From NCBI GenBank assembly GCA_014529385.2, contig CM043960.1:73631410-73695409 (forward strand): a DNA stretch of 64,000 nucleotides, in the 5' to 3' direction. The notes under the pieces were generated by a model that saw only the letters and a program-made list of their open reading frames with translations, was not told where the DNA came from and searched no databases. This stretch comes from Adiantum capillus-veneris. Its lineage: Eukaryota; Streptophyta; Polypodiopsida; Polypodiales; Pteridaceae. Below, piece after piece: positions 24,713-36,121 of the stretch; the first letter of the stretch is position 1; every line of letters begins with the position of its first letter. Made by a program: the position numbers and the translations under genes.

Positions 24713-25762
24713 TTAAATATGAGTATGAGGTAATCTAGTACAATACTCTACAACATAAGGACATTCCAATTGTTGAATATGCAAAGTATGAGTCAGATCA
24801 AGAACATTCTGAAGATGATTCAACATTGACTTCATCCTCACAGGATATTGAAATGCCAGATTTGTTTGACGATAGTGAGCCAAGGTTAGCCAATATGGTG
24901 AAGAAACCTTTTTCAATTCCACAGAAAGAAAGGTAGGTTCCATCATTTATATCAAGCTCTAGCCATTACTCTTCTGATGAAACAGAATCCTGGCAACAAG
25001 GGCAACATCCTTTAATTAAAGCTTAATCTATGTCGCAAGGAGAAACGAAAGTATACTCCACTACCCCTATTCAGAAATATGGTTCAGCAAGCCAATACCA
25101 TTGCTCAACAAGAAGAATGGAAGGAATTTATGCATCTAGGACTTAGGCCTACCATAATAAATCAAAGGCAAGAAATCATGCATAACTATGAAGGTCAAAG
25201 TCATCCTCGCAATAATATCCCCACTTCAACAGTCTATCCAGAAGGCTTTACATCTGCTTTACATCCGATAAAGGAAGCATCTGACTACATACAAATTTGT
25301 AGTAAGAATGACAAATCCATCTTGGAAGCCATCCAACAGGTAAGCAGTAAATGTGAACAACTCCAGCATCAGTTGCTATCTGTTCAATCCCAACGTGCAG
25401 CTTCTATTGAAGCCAAAGTAGATCTTGTCTATGGAATTGCCCAACACTTGTTTGAACTTGCTACATTGCCACAAACTGCTAATGAACCCACAACCTACAT
25501 TATGCAAGAATGCAATATCAATGGATGCCATATCCTTCAGTTCAGTGCTGCCTACAACAGAGCATACCATTCTGAGGTATGGATTATATTTCCTCAAGAA
25601 AAGTTCTTTCAATTGGATGCTCTTTGGGATTTTGGATCTGTTATTTCCTATATCAACCAAGCATTTGGCTCCAGCACATCTTGTCCAAAGTCTGTCTTAT
25701 GCATGCTAATGCTGGAGGAGAATGGCACCGAGGAGAAGTTGAAATAGAGGCTTGAATAGTTG
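24713..25762 (+). pseudogene. Caulimovirid linker and protease (block 6)
   Basis: A linker with Ser-rich and Gln-rich stretches leads into the aspartic protease, open over 25079-25747. The active-site triplet reads D-F-G near 25627, where the usual motif is D-S/T-G, so this copy is probably catalytically dead. The block ends at the stop after the E-E-K-L-K tail and joins inverted MP at 25763; the same junction occurs at 43922/43923. Confidence 0.8.
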
Positions 25763-25985
25763 GATATTCAGATGATCCAAAGGACCTCTGGTATACCGAT
25801 TTCTCAATGAAAGAAGTTATCTCTTTTTTTATTTGGATATGACTAAGAGTTTGTATTGTGCAGTAGATCCAAGTTGGTGAATGTTTAAAGCTATTGGATG
25901 TTGTACTTCATTGAGCAGAGTGTTAGAGATATCCAATTTCCATTCTGTAGGGAATTTAACTTCCTGCCAATTGACCATTTCAGGC
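25763..25985 (-). pseudogene. Caulimovirid MP fragment, inverted (block 7)
   Basis: 223 bp of MP C-terminal region on the minus strand, inserted between two overlapping pieces of plus-strand PR. It matches 16672-16900 and 43925-44150. Confidence 0.82.
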
Positions 25986-26629
25986 AGACAGCTATCTATT
26001 CAATCGCAACTTGCAGCTATTGAAGACAAAGTAGATCTTGTCTATGGAATGGCCTAACACTTGTCTGAACTTGTTGCATTGGCACAAATTGCTAATGAAC
26101 CCACAACCAATTGGATCCCCGAATGCAATATCAATGGATGCCATATCCTGCAATTCAATCCTGGCTACAACAGAGCATACTATTCTAAGGTATGGATTAA
26201 ATTCCCCCAAGAACAATTCTTTCAACTAGATGCTCTTTGGGATTTTGGATATGTTATTTCCCATATCAACCAAGCATTGGTTTCAACACATCTTTTCCAA
26301 AGTCTTTCTTATGACATCATTGATTCACATGCGGATAATTCAAAGGGATGCATCAATAAAATAGTTCTTTGTAAGCTGCCATTAGGGACTGCTAAAATAC
26401 AAATGTATTTGTATTTACATCGTCATCCTATTACAGAACTTACCATTGGTGGTGATCTGATTTTCTAGCTAGCTCCATTTACTATTCACCCTAATGCTTC
26501 TATTCACTTTTCTCTTGATAATCTTCCCTATATTGTCCTCACTAAACCACACGGATCTTTTTTACTGGGGGGAGTAGTTCCTATGCTAGCAAATCCTCAC
26601 AAAGATGAACGATATTTACAATGGTTTGT

Positions 26630-27608
26630 TGTTCAAAGGATCAAATACTCTAACCAACTTGAGCATATTGCTTCTCAACTGGCACAACAAACAAGTGACA
26701 ACCCATTCGCCTTTTGGGACAGAGAAGAATATTGGATCTCTTTTCCTAGTGACCCTAAGCCGACGGAACTTAAGCACATCCTTGTATGTCTCTAGAGGAC
26801 ACTGAGTTATGTCATGAGGAGATTGATCGTCTAAATGCAAATGGATTAATTGCTCTATCCAGCAATGAATTTGCATGTCAAGAATTTTATGTAAATAATC
26901 ACTTTGAATAGAAAAGAGGAAAAAAGAGATTGTTGATTGATTACAAACCTATCAATGACTGGCTAGAACACAAAATATTTCCTTTGGCTTTAAAAGACGA
27001 ATTGATACTAAGGATAAAAAATTGTCCGATTTTTTGTAAGTTTGACCTAAAGAGTGGCTTCTAGCAGTTCAACATCATGCCTCATGACAGATACAAGTCC
27101 AGTTTTGTTGTCCCCCAACAGATGTACTGATCAAAGGATCAAATACTCTAACCAACTTAAGCATATTGCTTCTCAGCTGGCACAGTAAACAAGTGACAAC
27201 CCATTGGCCTTTTGGGACAGAGAAGAATATTCAATTTCTTTGCCTCGTGACTCTAAGCCGGCAAGACTTAAGGCTGCACATCCTGGTATGTCTCTAGAGG
27301 ACACTAAGTTATGTCACGAGGGGATTGATCGTCTTCTTGCAGATGGATTAATTGCTCTATCCAACAATGAATTCTCATGTCATTCATTTTATGTAAATAA
27401 TCACTCTGAATAAAAAAGAGATTGGTGATTAATTACAAACCTATCAATGACTGGCTAGAACACAAAAAATTTCCTTTGTCCCTAAAAGACGAATTTCTAC
27501 AAAGGATAAAAAATTGTCTGGTTTTTTCTAAGTTTGACCTAAAGAGTGGCTTCTGGAAGTTCAATATCAAGCCTCAAGACAGATACAAGACCTGTTTTGT
27601 TGTCCCTC
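26630..27608 (+). repeat. Tandem duplication of the RT N-terminal region
   Basis: CAAAGGATCAAATACTCTAA occurs at about 26634 and 27134, and the ~500 bp after each align throughout, from the linker before RT to the V-V-P-Q block. The first unit breaks off at an in-frame stop near 27127. Confidence 0.85.
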
Positions 27609-28048
27609 AAGGTATGTACGAATGGAATGTGCTTCCTATGCGACTCAAGCCAGCTCCTTCTCTGTCAGAAATGGATAGAAATTCTCTTTGCTGATTGTAA
27701 AGAATTTCTACTTCTCTATATTGATGATATCTTGGTATACTCTAAAGGTGTTCAGAGCCATGTCAAGCACCTTCAGCTCTTTATACAAAAGCTGCAAAAA
27801 ACCGGGGTCGTACTGATCTTAAAAAAGATAGAGTTCTGTAAGCGAGAGGTCGAGTTTTTAGAAATTTAAATTTTTACAGGATGCATTAAAATGCAAGAAC
27901 ATGTAATGCACAAGCTACAAATCTTTCCCAATCAACTCAATGATTGCAAAGAAGTTCAATCCTTTATTGGATTTTTACAATGGATTGCTCCTCAGTACCC
28001 TCAAGTAGCCAAAGACTTATTACCCTTCAAAAGTCTTGAAAAACATAA

Positions 28049-28053
28049 AAATT
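28049..28053 (+). other. Left target-site duplication of LARD (AAATT)
   Basis: AAATT before TGTAAGG at 28054 and again at 39558-39562 after the terminal CCTTACA. The viral sequence on both sides is collinear once the element is removed. Confidence 0.9.
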
Positions 28054-28919
28054 TGTAAGGTTTCCAGTTTCTGAAACCTTAAAGATTGTATAAAGCTTAA
28101 TTCAACTGATATGATTATTGAAAAAGCAATGTAGAATTTTCCAACCATGGCAAATATTGGTATTTTTGAAATCTTAAGCATAGAAAATCCTGGGCTATAA
28201 ATTTTCAGAATCATATTTCAATAAAATTAGGAAAAGTTATGGGCCCTGAAAGGTTACTCTAGGAATTCAATTAGTTAAGTAAAATTGGATGGGTTCAGTA
28301 AATATTATTAACAAAGACTTTCTTATCCTAAGGTTCTAGAAATTACTAATATTTCCAATTTTCATCATTAAAAATCAGTGAAAATAGTAAAAATCGATTC
28401 TGGAAGCTGAGGGGGGCTGTGCGGGGTAATGATGAACTCTCCCAGACTAGATTTAGCAGTAGGGGGCGTTTTTTGACTTGCTGGGGACTGCTTGAACTGC
28501 AAGCAACTGCCTTTTACAGCCTGTGATAAATAGGACCTCTTGCTTCCCAAATTGGACAGACTCGGAGCCTTGACACTCTCTCTCTCATCTAGAGAGAACG
28601 CTACGCAAAAATCACTAGAGATTAAGCTCTAGTCGATGAACCGAAACGGTAATTAGCGTAATCTTCTTAATTAGCAAGGCTAGATTAATTTATTTTTTTA
28701 ATAAATCGAAGATTAGACCTATGTATACTCATAAACCCTCTCTTAATTAATTATTATGTGCTGGCTATTGTAATTAAGCATGGTAATGTTAAGCTAATAA
28801 ATTATCCTATCATATTAGGACTGAAATTAACCAAATTAACCATGAATTAATGGGAAATATATTAATTAAGCTTAGATTAATTTGAGGTAATTATCAAAGC
28901 TACATTAGAGAGCCATTAA

Positions 28920-30130
28920 GCTAAAATAATTATCTTGTAATTTTCTAAATATGTTTCCTAATTAATTAGACAAAATTACATTGTTTTTTTGAGAAAATTA
29001 AAGGGAAAAATAATCAAATTGATTCAAAAGGCTTTGAGCTATCTATTAATGGTTAATTATATGCTAGGGAACCCGTGATAACTAGGAGAGGCTCAAAAAA
29101 ATAATTTACCTAATTACTTTAGCAGAAATACTCTGTATTTAAGACAAATTAAATAGGGGAAAATAAGAAATTGATTTCAAATGATTTGAGTTATTTAGTG
29201 GTTTATTATGTGTTAGGGAACCCATGATAATTAGAACAAGTTCAGATAATTAATTTACCTAGGTACTTTAGGAGGTTTAAATACTCTGTATTTAAAACAA
29301 ATTAAATAAGGGAAATTAGTAAATTGATTTCAAATGCTTGGATTTATTTATCAGTGGTTAAATATGTGTTAGGAACCCGTGATAATTAGGAGAAGCTCAA
29401 ATAATTAATTTACCTAATTACTTTAGTAGAAATACTCTGTTTTTAGGACAACTTCAATAGGGGAAATTAGCAAATAGATTCAAATTGAATTGAGTTATTT
29501 TTTGGGGGTTAGTTACATGTTAGAGAACCTTTGATAATTAGGATAAGCTCAAATAATTAATTTATCTAGTTACTTTAGCAGAAATACTATGTTTTTAGGA
29601 CAAAATAAATATGGGAAATTAGTAAATGGATTCAAATTGAATTGAGTTATTTATCAGAGGTTAATTACATGTTAGAAAACTTGTGATAATTAGAAAAAGC
29701 TCATATATTTAATTTACCTAGTTACTTTAGTAGAAATACTATGTTTTTAAGACACATTAAATAGGGGAAATTAGTAAATGGATTCAAATGGAATTGAGTT
29801 ATTTATCAAAGGTTAAGTAAATGTTAGGCAACCCGTGATAATTAGGAAAGATCAAATACTTAATTTATCTACTTACTTTAGCAAAAATACTATGTTGTTA
29901 GGACGAATTAAATAGGGAAATTAGTAAATAGATTCAAAATGACTTGAGGTATTTATCAAAGGATAATTATACCTTAGGGGACTCCTAATTATTATATGAA
30001 GCTCAGATAATTAGTTTACTTAATTATCCCAGTAAAATTATATTATTTTTAGGGGAAAATAAAAGGGGGAATATAGTAAATAAATCCAAACTCCTTTGAT
30101 ATAAATATCAGAGGTAGAACATACCTTGGA
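28920..30130 (+). repeat. ~152-bp tandem array in the 5' LTR
   Basis: AT-rich units each contain TGATAATTAG, a TTTACCTAATTACTTTAG block and a GGGAAATTAG block. TGATAATTA-like landmarks fall near 29075, 29225, 29380, 29532, 29683, 29835 and 29985, giving spacings of 150-155 bp. Confidence 0.85.
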
Positions 30131-30712
30131 AAATCTATGATAAATACCCCAACCTCAAATAAATATTTTAGGTATATATCTTCAATAAAAATAACCGATT
30201 TTGCGTATAAAATACACAAGGGAAATAAGTAAACGAGTTTATCTAATTACCAAATTAATACCCGAGGTCCAAAATCACTATTCAAGGGTGGAAAAATTAT
30301 CTTAGCATAAATGGATGGTATAATAAATTACCATTAGTAAAATTTGGTCTAATTTAAACCATAAGTATAGGAGGAAAAGGTTATTAATCAAATTTATGAA
30401 AATTACTAAAGATATAACATATTCAATTACAATTTAGGGAGAGTAACCCATTAACGGATAGAAATTTATAATTTACTAAGGTTACAATGTAAGATAGACT
30501 AAGGAGAAACCTAGTTAAAGGGCTTCCCAAATTAAATGGCAATTATGGGAAATTACTTATAGCATAAAGAAGTTACAAGAGGAATATCTCATCAAATTGA
30601 CTATTAAAGATACCTACTTACTCCAAAAATCCTTATTTTTGGGTAAACAAGGAAAAAGAAGATTATTCAATTAAACTTCTAATGGATTAAGTCTTTTTAT
30701 AAGGCTGTCGAC

Positions 30713-30922
30713 ATGGCTCCAAAGAGAACAAGGGAAAATCCTCTTACTGAGGAAGAGGATGTTAGCAACAAGAAAAACAAAGCCACTAATGACTATGAGG
30801 CTGGGCCTAGCCATAGGCCGATTGAGGTAAGTTTGCAGGCTCCAGCCCAGCAACAAATGGCGGAGAAGTCCCGAGTGGATTTCTATTTTGTTCACTTAAA
30901 ATCTTTTAAAGTTCATTTTTAG
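30713..30922 (+). CDS. Small conserved ORF inside the LARD LTR
   Basis: 69 codons: a basic start (M-A-P-K-R-T-R), an acidic stretch (T-E-E-E-D-V), then a Lys/Asn-rich and Gln-rich part. The 3' LTR copy (38305-38514) has the same length and similar protein. The inverted LTR fragment at 9.7 kb holds its start. It lies about 2.2 kb downstream of the presumed TATA box, so it would be in the 5' leader of the transcript. I know no family. It may be a relic of gag or a captured exon; translation is not shown. Confidence 0.35.
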   Translation: MAPKRTRENPLTEEEDVSNKKNKATNDYEAGPSHRPIEVSLQAPAQQQMAEKSRVDFYFVHLKSFKVHF

Positions 30923-31978
30923 GTTAGCATTGCATATGTAAAGTTAGAAAGGATAAACTGGCTGAAACGGAAGGTAACTTCCAACGTGCATTTGTTTATA
31001 ATGTAGGAAAGAATTTTTTGGGTTAAAACTGGTTGAAATAGGAAAGATATGATTGATCATCCTTAAGATAGCTTGTCCCAAGACACCTCCGACTCCTTAG
31101 TATAAATTGATGATAATGAATGGCTTTCTAGCCACGGATAAGGTCGTTACCCCCATGAACAATGAGTTTCTACTCCGTGTCATGTCTTGATGTTTCTACA
31201 TAAGTTAGGATACCGTTTTCTCAATCCTAGGGGAGCTACCCGGTTGTATGGGCAGGTGGTTTGGTGTATGGGCACCCGGAACCTTGGGTGGGGGTTTATC
31301 CACTCCAGATTTGAATAAGGAATGGTTGTCGTTTTTCACCCTTAGGTGGTCTTGAGACAAGAACTGTACTGGTCATGGTTATTATGGACAATGTTTTAAT
31401 TGACAGTACCTTGTCTTAAGTTTAAAGATGTCTGTTTTCTAAAAGAATACTTTCAATGTTCTCTTCAAGGAATTATTGTGATGGAACGCTAAGAGAAACC
31501 ATTATTTTAAATGTTAAAACAATGTGATAATAAGATAAATGAATCTTGTATGAGTGTGGGGTGGTAAGTGGGGATTGACTAAGGTTTTCAATCATGGACG
31601 GGTGGACCTGATTAGTCAGGTAACTATCCATCCCTGCGCACTAAAACGTTTAGAAAAATTCTTCACTTGGAATAGGAGTCCACCAGCGGCTGCGCCCTCA
31701 CATCTGTTAGAGGGAAAAAAGCGTTGGTTAAGGATACCTTGCCCAATTGTGGTAGTTATAGGGCCGAAATAGTTTTTTGGACTTTTAATATGTTGTCCCG
31801 TTTCCGCTGCAAGACAGGACTAGGTCTTCTTCTAAGGCTATAGACCCAAGCCATTGTCAATGGTAAAGGTCTATTCCTTGGATTTTTCTTGTTTAGAGTC
31901 TCTGATATTTATCAGACCTAGAGACATGTCATGGATCCCATCCCGATCTTGGTATTGGCAGGTTGGGGACCTTACAAG

Positions 31979-31990
31979 TGCTATCAGAGC
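31979..31990 (+). other. Primer-binding site of LARD
   Basis: TGCTATCAGAGC, 2 bp after the LTR, differs by one base from the tRNA-iMet complement TGGTATCAGAGC. Confidence 0.8.
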
Positions 31991-32055
31991 CTAGGTTTCA
32001 GAGCTTGGGTTAGTATGGAAAAATTTTGTACTGTCTGAAAATGTAAAAAGAAAAA

Positions 32056-32058
<3 letters not shown>

Positions 32059-32122
<64 letters not shown>
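32059..32122 (+). repeat. (AT)32 microsatellite
   Basis: 64 bp of uninterrupted alternating A and T in the LARD leader. Confidence 0.95.
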
Positions 32123-32127
<5 letters not shown>

Positions 32128-32259
32128 GGTTAGCTAACCAAAGGCTTATGCGTCGATAATTCAGGAAGATCTTGTGATCGAATTCGCAAATTCCAAGTCT
32201 TTGAGCTTATTTATGAGAGTGCTTGTCGTTCTCCAAACTATTTTTTTCGACGGAATGCG

Positions 32260-33440
32260 ATGGAGCTATTGATGAAGGTTCACACTCCTCATTCGACTCG
32301 GATAGATAAAGGCTGGGAGCTTGAATGGAGCAATGAAGGTGGGATTTATTACATCAATGCTTGGAAGATGGGATGTCTTACCACGGATTTAAAGAAACTA
32401 TGCTGGGTTGAGGAATTGAGAGTGGTTCAGTTGTACTACTTCTTGGGTACAAACTCGAGTATCACTATTCCCACCTACCCAGGAGGCACGAGAAAACCCC
32501 TGAATGAATGGGTATGGGATAGAGCGGTGGAGATAATTCCATATCGAAGAATTGGAACTTTTTCTCAGAATACCCCTAAGAATTTGGACCTTATAGTTTA
32601 ATTTCCGATTTCCAATGAGTATAATAACTATTATACCAATCAATTACAAGATTGTAGAAATCTGACTACAAACACCCATCGTTTGTATCACCATATTCTA
32701 AATCAGCATACTATGCGGATCCTTTAAAGGCCGCAAAAATTTACAACAAGTTAGGATGAGATACCTAAGGCTCTTTTGCAAGGCTATCCTTGTAAATATT
32801 CACCTTATAAATAAAGAACAAAGTCTTTTGAATTGAATATCTTGATCTTGTGTCTATTATGAAGTTAAATCGTAGCCGTGTCATAAGTCTTTAAATTGTC
32901 AGTCCATCGATCTTACAAAACCATGTAGATACCTGCTTCTGTTCTTTATACCGTGCTTGTTTCTTCTCCAACAAGCGCAACCCCCCAACTTCAAAGGTAA
33001 AGGGGTCAACATGGAATGAGATGCAGAGGTATGGATCAAAGCCATGAGACATACATCAATACAGGATTCCCTTCTCAGGGCTAAGCCTCTTGCACCTGAA
33101 GGAACCAACTCTACAAAGAGCTATAATGGATTTAGTAACTTTAGGGAAAGAGAAAGGGAAAATTCCAACCAAGGATATCAACAACATGGAGTAGCTGCAG
33201 CAGTAAACTGAGAACAGATCTTCCCAAACGTTAGGTGCTATGGATGCAATCAAATGGGGCACTATAGAAATAATTGTCCTGAAGAGAAAAACCCTCGAAC
33301 TACTGCTAGAACCATTCCTCAAAACCAAGGAGATAATCTAAGAGGAGGTAGAAATGGAGGATGAGGTAGAGGAAGAGCAAGAGAAGCCAGATCTTATGCA
33401 ATCATAGGAGAACCAACCTTATGAATAAGAAAGATAAAAG
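32260..33440 (+). pseudogene. Decayed gag-like region of LARD with zinc knuckle
   Basis: An open piece at 32260-32601 (113 codons) has no recognisable motif. Further on, a CCHC knuckle C-Y-G-C-N-Q-M-G-H-Y-R-N-N-C is encoded at 33237-33278, followed by a Gly/Arg-rich tail near 33335-33380, as at the end of many gag proteins. Stops and frameshifts separate the parts. No protease or polymerase follows. Confidence 0.6.
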
Positions 33441-33566
33441 AGCCACTCACTTGGCCATAGTTAGCAATCTTAGAGCTTTGTTAACCAGTATAAATCAATA
33501 ATGTAAACACTTGAGTTACTTATATATTGTAATGGTATACATGATTTTCTTCTCCAAATTACTTAA

Positions 33567-34887
33567 CACTAGGTTGGTAATGGGACACTTTTATGTCCTG
33601 TTAAGTGACCATTTTCCTTGAATTATGTCAAGAGTTTCAAAATGGATTTTGAGGTGCTATCTATCTAGAAAGTTGTCTCATGAGCTGAAAAAAACTCGAC
33701 ATTTTTTTGGAATATCAATTCCATCTTTAACCTTGTCCTTGCACAACATTTCACAACCTAAATTGTGTGAAAAAACGGGTCCTATTTTTTGTTTTCTTTA
33801 CTTTTTGCAACTATACCACTCTAGAATTCATGTTTGTGAGGTCTATAATGCTAGAGAACTATCTTTAGTAGTCCTCAACATGTCCTGATGCTTCTAGGGA
33901 AAAAAAAAAGTTAAAGTTGTAAGTTATGACCAAATTACAAAAATTATCAAATCCTGTTGTTTAGCCAATTTTAGCTCTTCTATGATTTTTTTTGTGGCTT
34001 TCATGATATCCAAATGCAGTTTTCATTTTGTATGTCACATATTGTAACATAAAGATAATATTCCTTGAGTTTTGGGGCACCTAATACCCTATTTTGCATA
34101 GTAGACAACGATGGTTGATTTTTTCAATTATAGAAGAAAACGAAACATTCTAGTATATCAAGTATAACTTTTTCAATATTGTTAGTTTCTTGTGACAACT
34201 ACATGCATTTTGTAGGTAGTAACCATATCTAGTCATAAGGATCAAATTTGGCTAGATATTGAATAGTTTCTATGGGATTCTACAACTCATAATGTTGAAC
34301 CCAGTTTTTTCATGTTTGCTGTATCTAGCACTTCATCTGTGTCCCCAAGATTCCCCTTGGTAAGAGATGTATTATTCTTTTGACATGCTCCATGGCTCCT
34401 TATGAACCTTAAGGACAATAGGGAACTAAGAAAACATGCATATATTATTTGTATTGAGCGTGGTTATAGAAAATTTGATGATAGGTTTGCAGAATGGTAA
34501 AAATTCAATTTTTTTGTACCTATTTCTTTTGGAAAAACAAAAAATAGTGAGTGAGAAGCAATCATATGTTCTGATCACCAACCCATTGAAGTTAACTAGG
34601 GAATTTATCTCAAGTCCTACAAAAATCCCTAATCCTATTTTTATGCAACAAAACGTAAGAAATGACTGTTTTGATGAAAATGTACTAGTCCATCAACTTT
34701 GGAGGCTTGGTGTGACCAAAAGATGAGAAATTTTAGAAGTTTCTTATTTTTTACATGTGTAGTAGGCCTTGAACTATAACCTCATGAAAGGATTTTACAA
34801 AATGAGTGGATCTACTATGGTTTTGGAGGTTTTTATTCAAAACCCTGAAAGGACACTTTTATGTCCTATTAGGTTACCAACCTAGTG
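33567..34887. mobile_element. TIR DNA element T, copy 1 (1321 bp), TTAA-flanked
   Basis: It begins CACTAGGTTGGTAA and ends TTACCAACCTAGTG, a 14-bp perfect terminal inverted repeat, and is flanked by TTAA on both sides (33563-33566 and 34888-34891). Next to each end lies GGACACTTTTATGTCC, a small palindrome (stem GGACA/TGTCC). A second copy at 62591-63902 has the same ends and flanks. Short open frames inside have no recognisable domain, so this is a non-autonomous element. The termini look like CACTA, but TTAA as target resembles piggyBac; the superfamily is unresolved. Confidence 0.82.
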
Positions 34888-34891
34888 TTAA

Positions 34892-35620
34892 TGAATCTAA
34901 AGTTAAGTTAGTATTCAATCAATAAATTAAGGATTGATCTAGCAAATGAGACAGAGGTTCCCGATAGTATGAAAAGAATTTAAATTTTGAGAATGAGATA
35001 GTTATCAAGAAACCAACTCACATTCTTTGTGCACACGATAGCCTTCCTTGGAAAATGACCTAGATTTGAAAGTATTAAGGTACGAGACTAATAGGAAGCC
35101 CAAAAGAACTATTGGTATGATACTTCTTAAAACCATTTACATATTGTTGGTCAACCAGGTTAGAGCACAGAGGGGGTACCTCTGGTGCAATGGTGGAAGC
35201 TTGTGCAGAACGCAGATTTCTCAAAATGGCAAGAACACGCCGAGCGCATTCAGATTGGCAAAGCTGAAATACATGATACTTGTCAAACGTTGATTCCCCT
35301 GAATGGTCAGTTAGACCGAGCGCATTCATGTTAACAAGGTGGATATATGGATCTTTTGTGGAATTGATTTAACCTGGTTTTTGAGATCATACGAATGGTT
35401 TGTAAAGGTTTTTAAGATGGGCTCAACACTAAGAGTTTCTTGAGGAAAAATTCACTAGCAAGTAACTCCAACCAGAACTCTTAGAGTAATCAGTAACGTT
35501 TGGTAAAGTGGAAAGGTTATCCCTTCGAAGGACCCGCTTGGGAGGATGAATTTCTCTTCTCAAAGATTTTTCCAATTTCGGTTGAGATGAGGGCATCTCG
35601 AATTCTTAAGTTGGGGTGAT
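34892..35620 (+). other. 3' interior of LARD, noncoding, with polypurine tract
   Basis: I see no domain. An 81-codon frame at 35048-35293 is not recognisable. AAGTTGGGGTGAT at 35608-35620 just before the 3' LTR is the probable polypurine tract. Confidence 0.6.
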
Positions 35621-36113
35621 TGTAAGGTTTTCAGTTTCTGAAACCTTAAAGATTGTATAAAGCTTAATTCAACTGATATGATTATTGAAAAAGCAATGTA
35701 GAATTTTTGACTGTGGCAAATATTGGTATTTTTGAAATCTTAAGCATAGCAAATCCTGGGCTAGAAATTTTCAGAATCAGATTCCGATAAAATTTGGAAA
35801 AGTTACGGGCCCTGAAAGATTACACTAGGAATTCAAATAGTTAAGTAAAATTGGATGGTTTCAGTAATTATTATTAACAAAGACTTTCTTATCCTAAGGT
35901 TCTAGAAATTACTGATATTTTGATTTTCATCATTAAAAATCAGTGAAAATAGTAAAAATCGATTCTGGAAGCTGAGGGGGGCTGTGTGGGGTAATGATGA
36001 ACTCTCCTAGACTAGATTTAGCAGCAGGGGGTATTTTTTGACTTGCTAGGGACTGCTTGAACTGCAAGCAACTGCCTTTTATAGCCTGTGAGAGCTTTTG
36101 AGTGCCAAAAAAC

Positions 36114-36121
36114 TATAAATA
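36114..36121 (+). promoter_or_regulatory. LTR TATA box of LARD
   Basis: TATAAATA followed by GG, also intact in the inverted fragment near 11195, but deleted in the 5' LTR. Confidence 0.6.

Larger units (their letters stand above)
25986..28053 (+). pseudogene. Caulimovirid protease and reverse transcriptase (block 8)
   Basis: PR restarts from its N-terminal part (open 26061-26468; active site D-F-G near 26236). A linker follows (26583-26795), then RT. RT motifs include N-Y-K-P-I-N near 27430, F-D-L-K-S-G-F near 27533, and the catalytic Y-I-D-D at 27717-27728 (open 27546-27869, shifted one frame from 27422-27694). RT is interrupted at 28053 by the LARD element and continues as RH at 39558. 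A ~500-bp segment is tandemly duplicated here. Confidence 0.85.
28054..31976 (+). repeat. 5' LTR of LARD (3923 bp)
   Basis: It starts TGTAAGGTTTCC and ends GACCTTACA. It aligns with the 3' LTR along its length with scattered differences. A deletion of about 24 bp near 28526 removes the first half of the TATA box found in the other two copies. It contains the 152-bp tandem array and a small ORF. Confidence 0.92.

Noticed and set aside
28920-30130. CRISPR-like array
   Set aside because: The units are contiguous, diverged and without unique spacers; this is a satellite-like tandem repeat inside an LTR.
33625-33888. 87-codon ORF inside TIR element copy 1
   Set aside because: Copy 2 has deletions and changes that break it, and it has no transposase motif.
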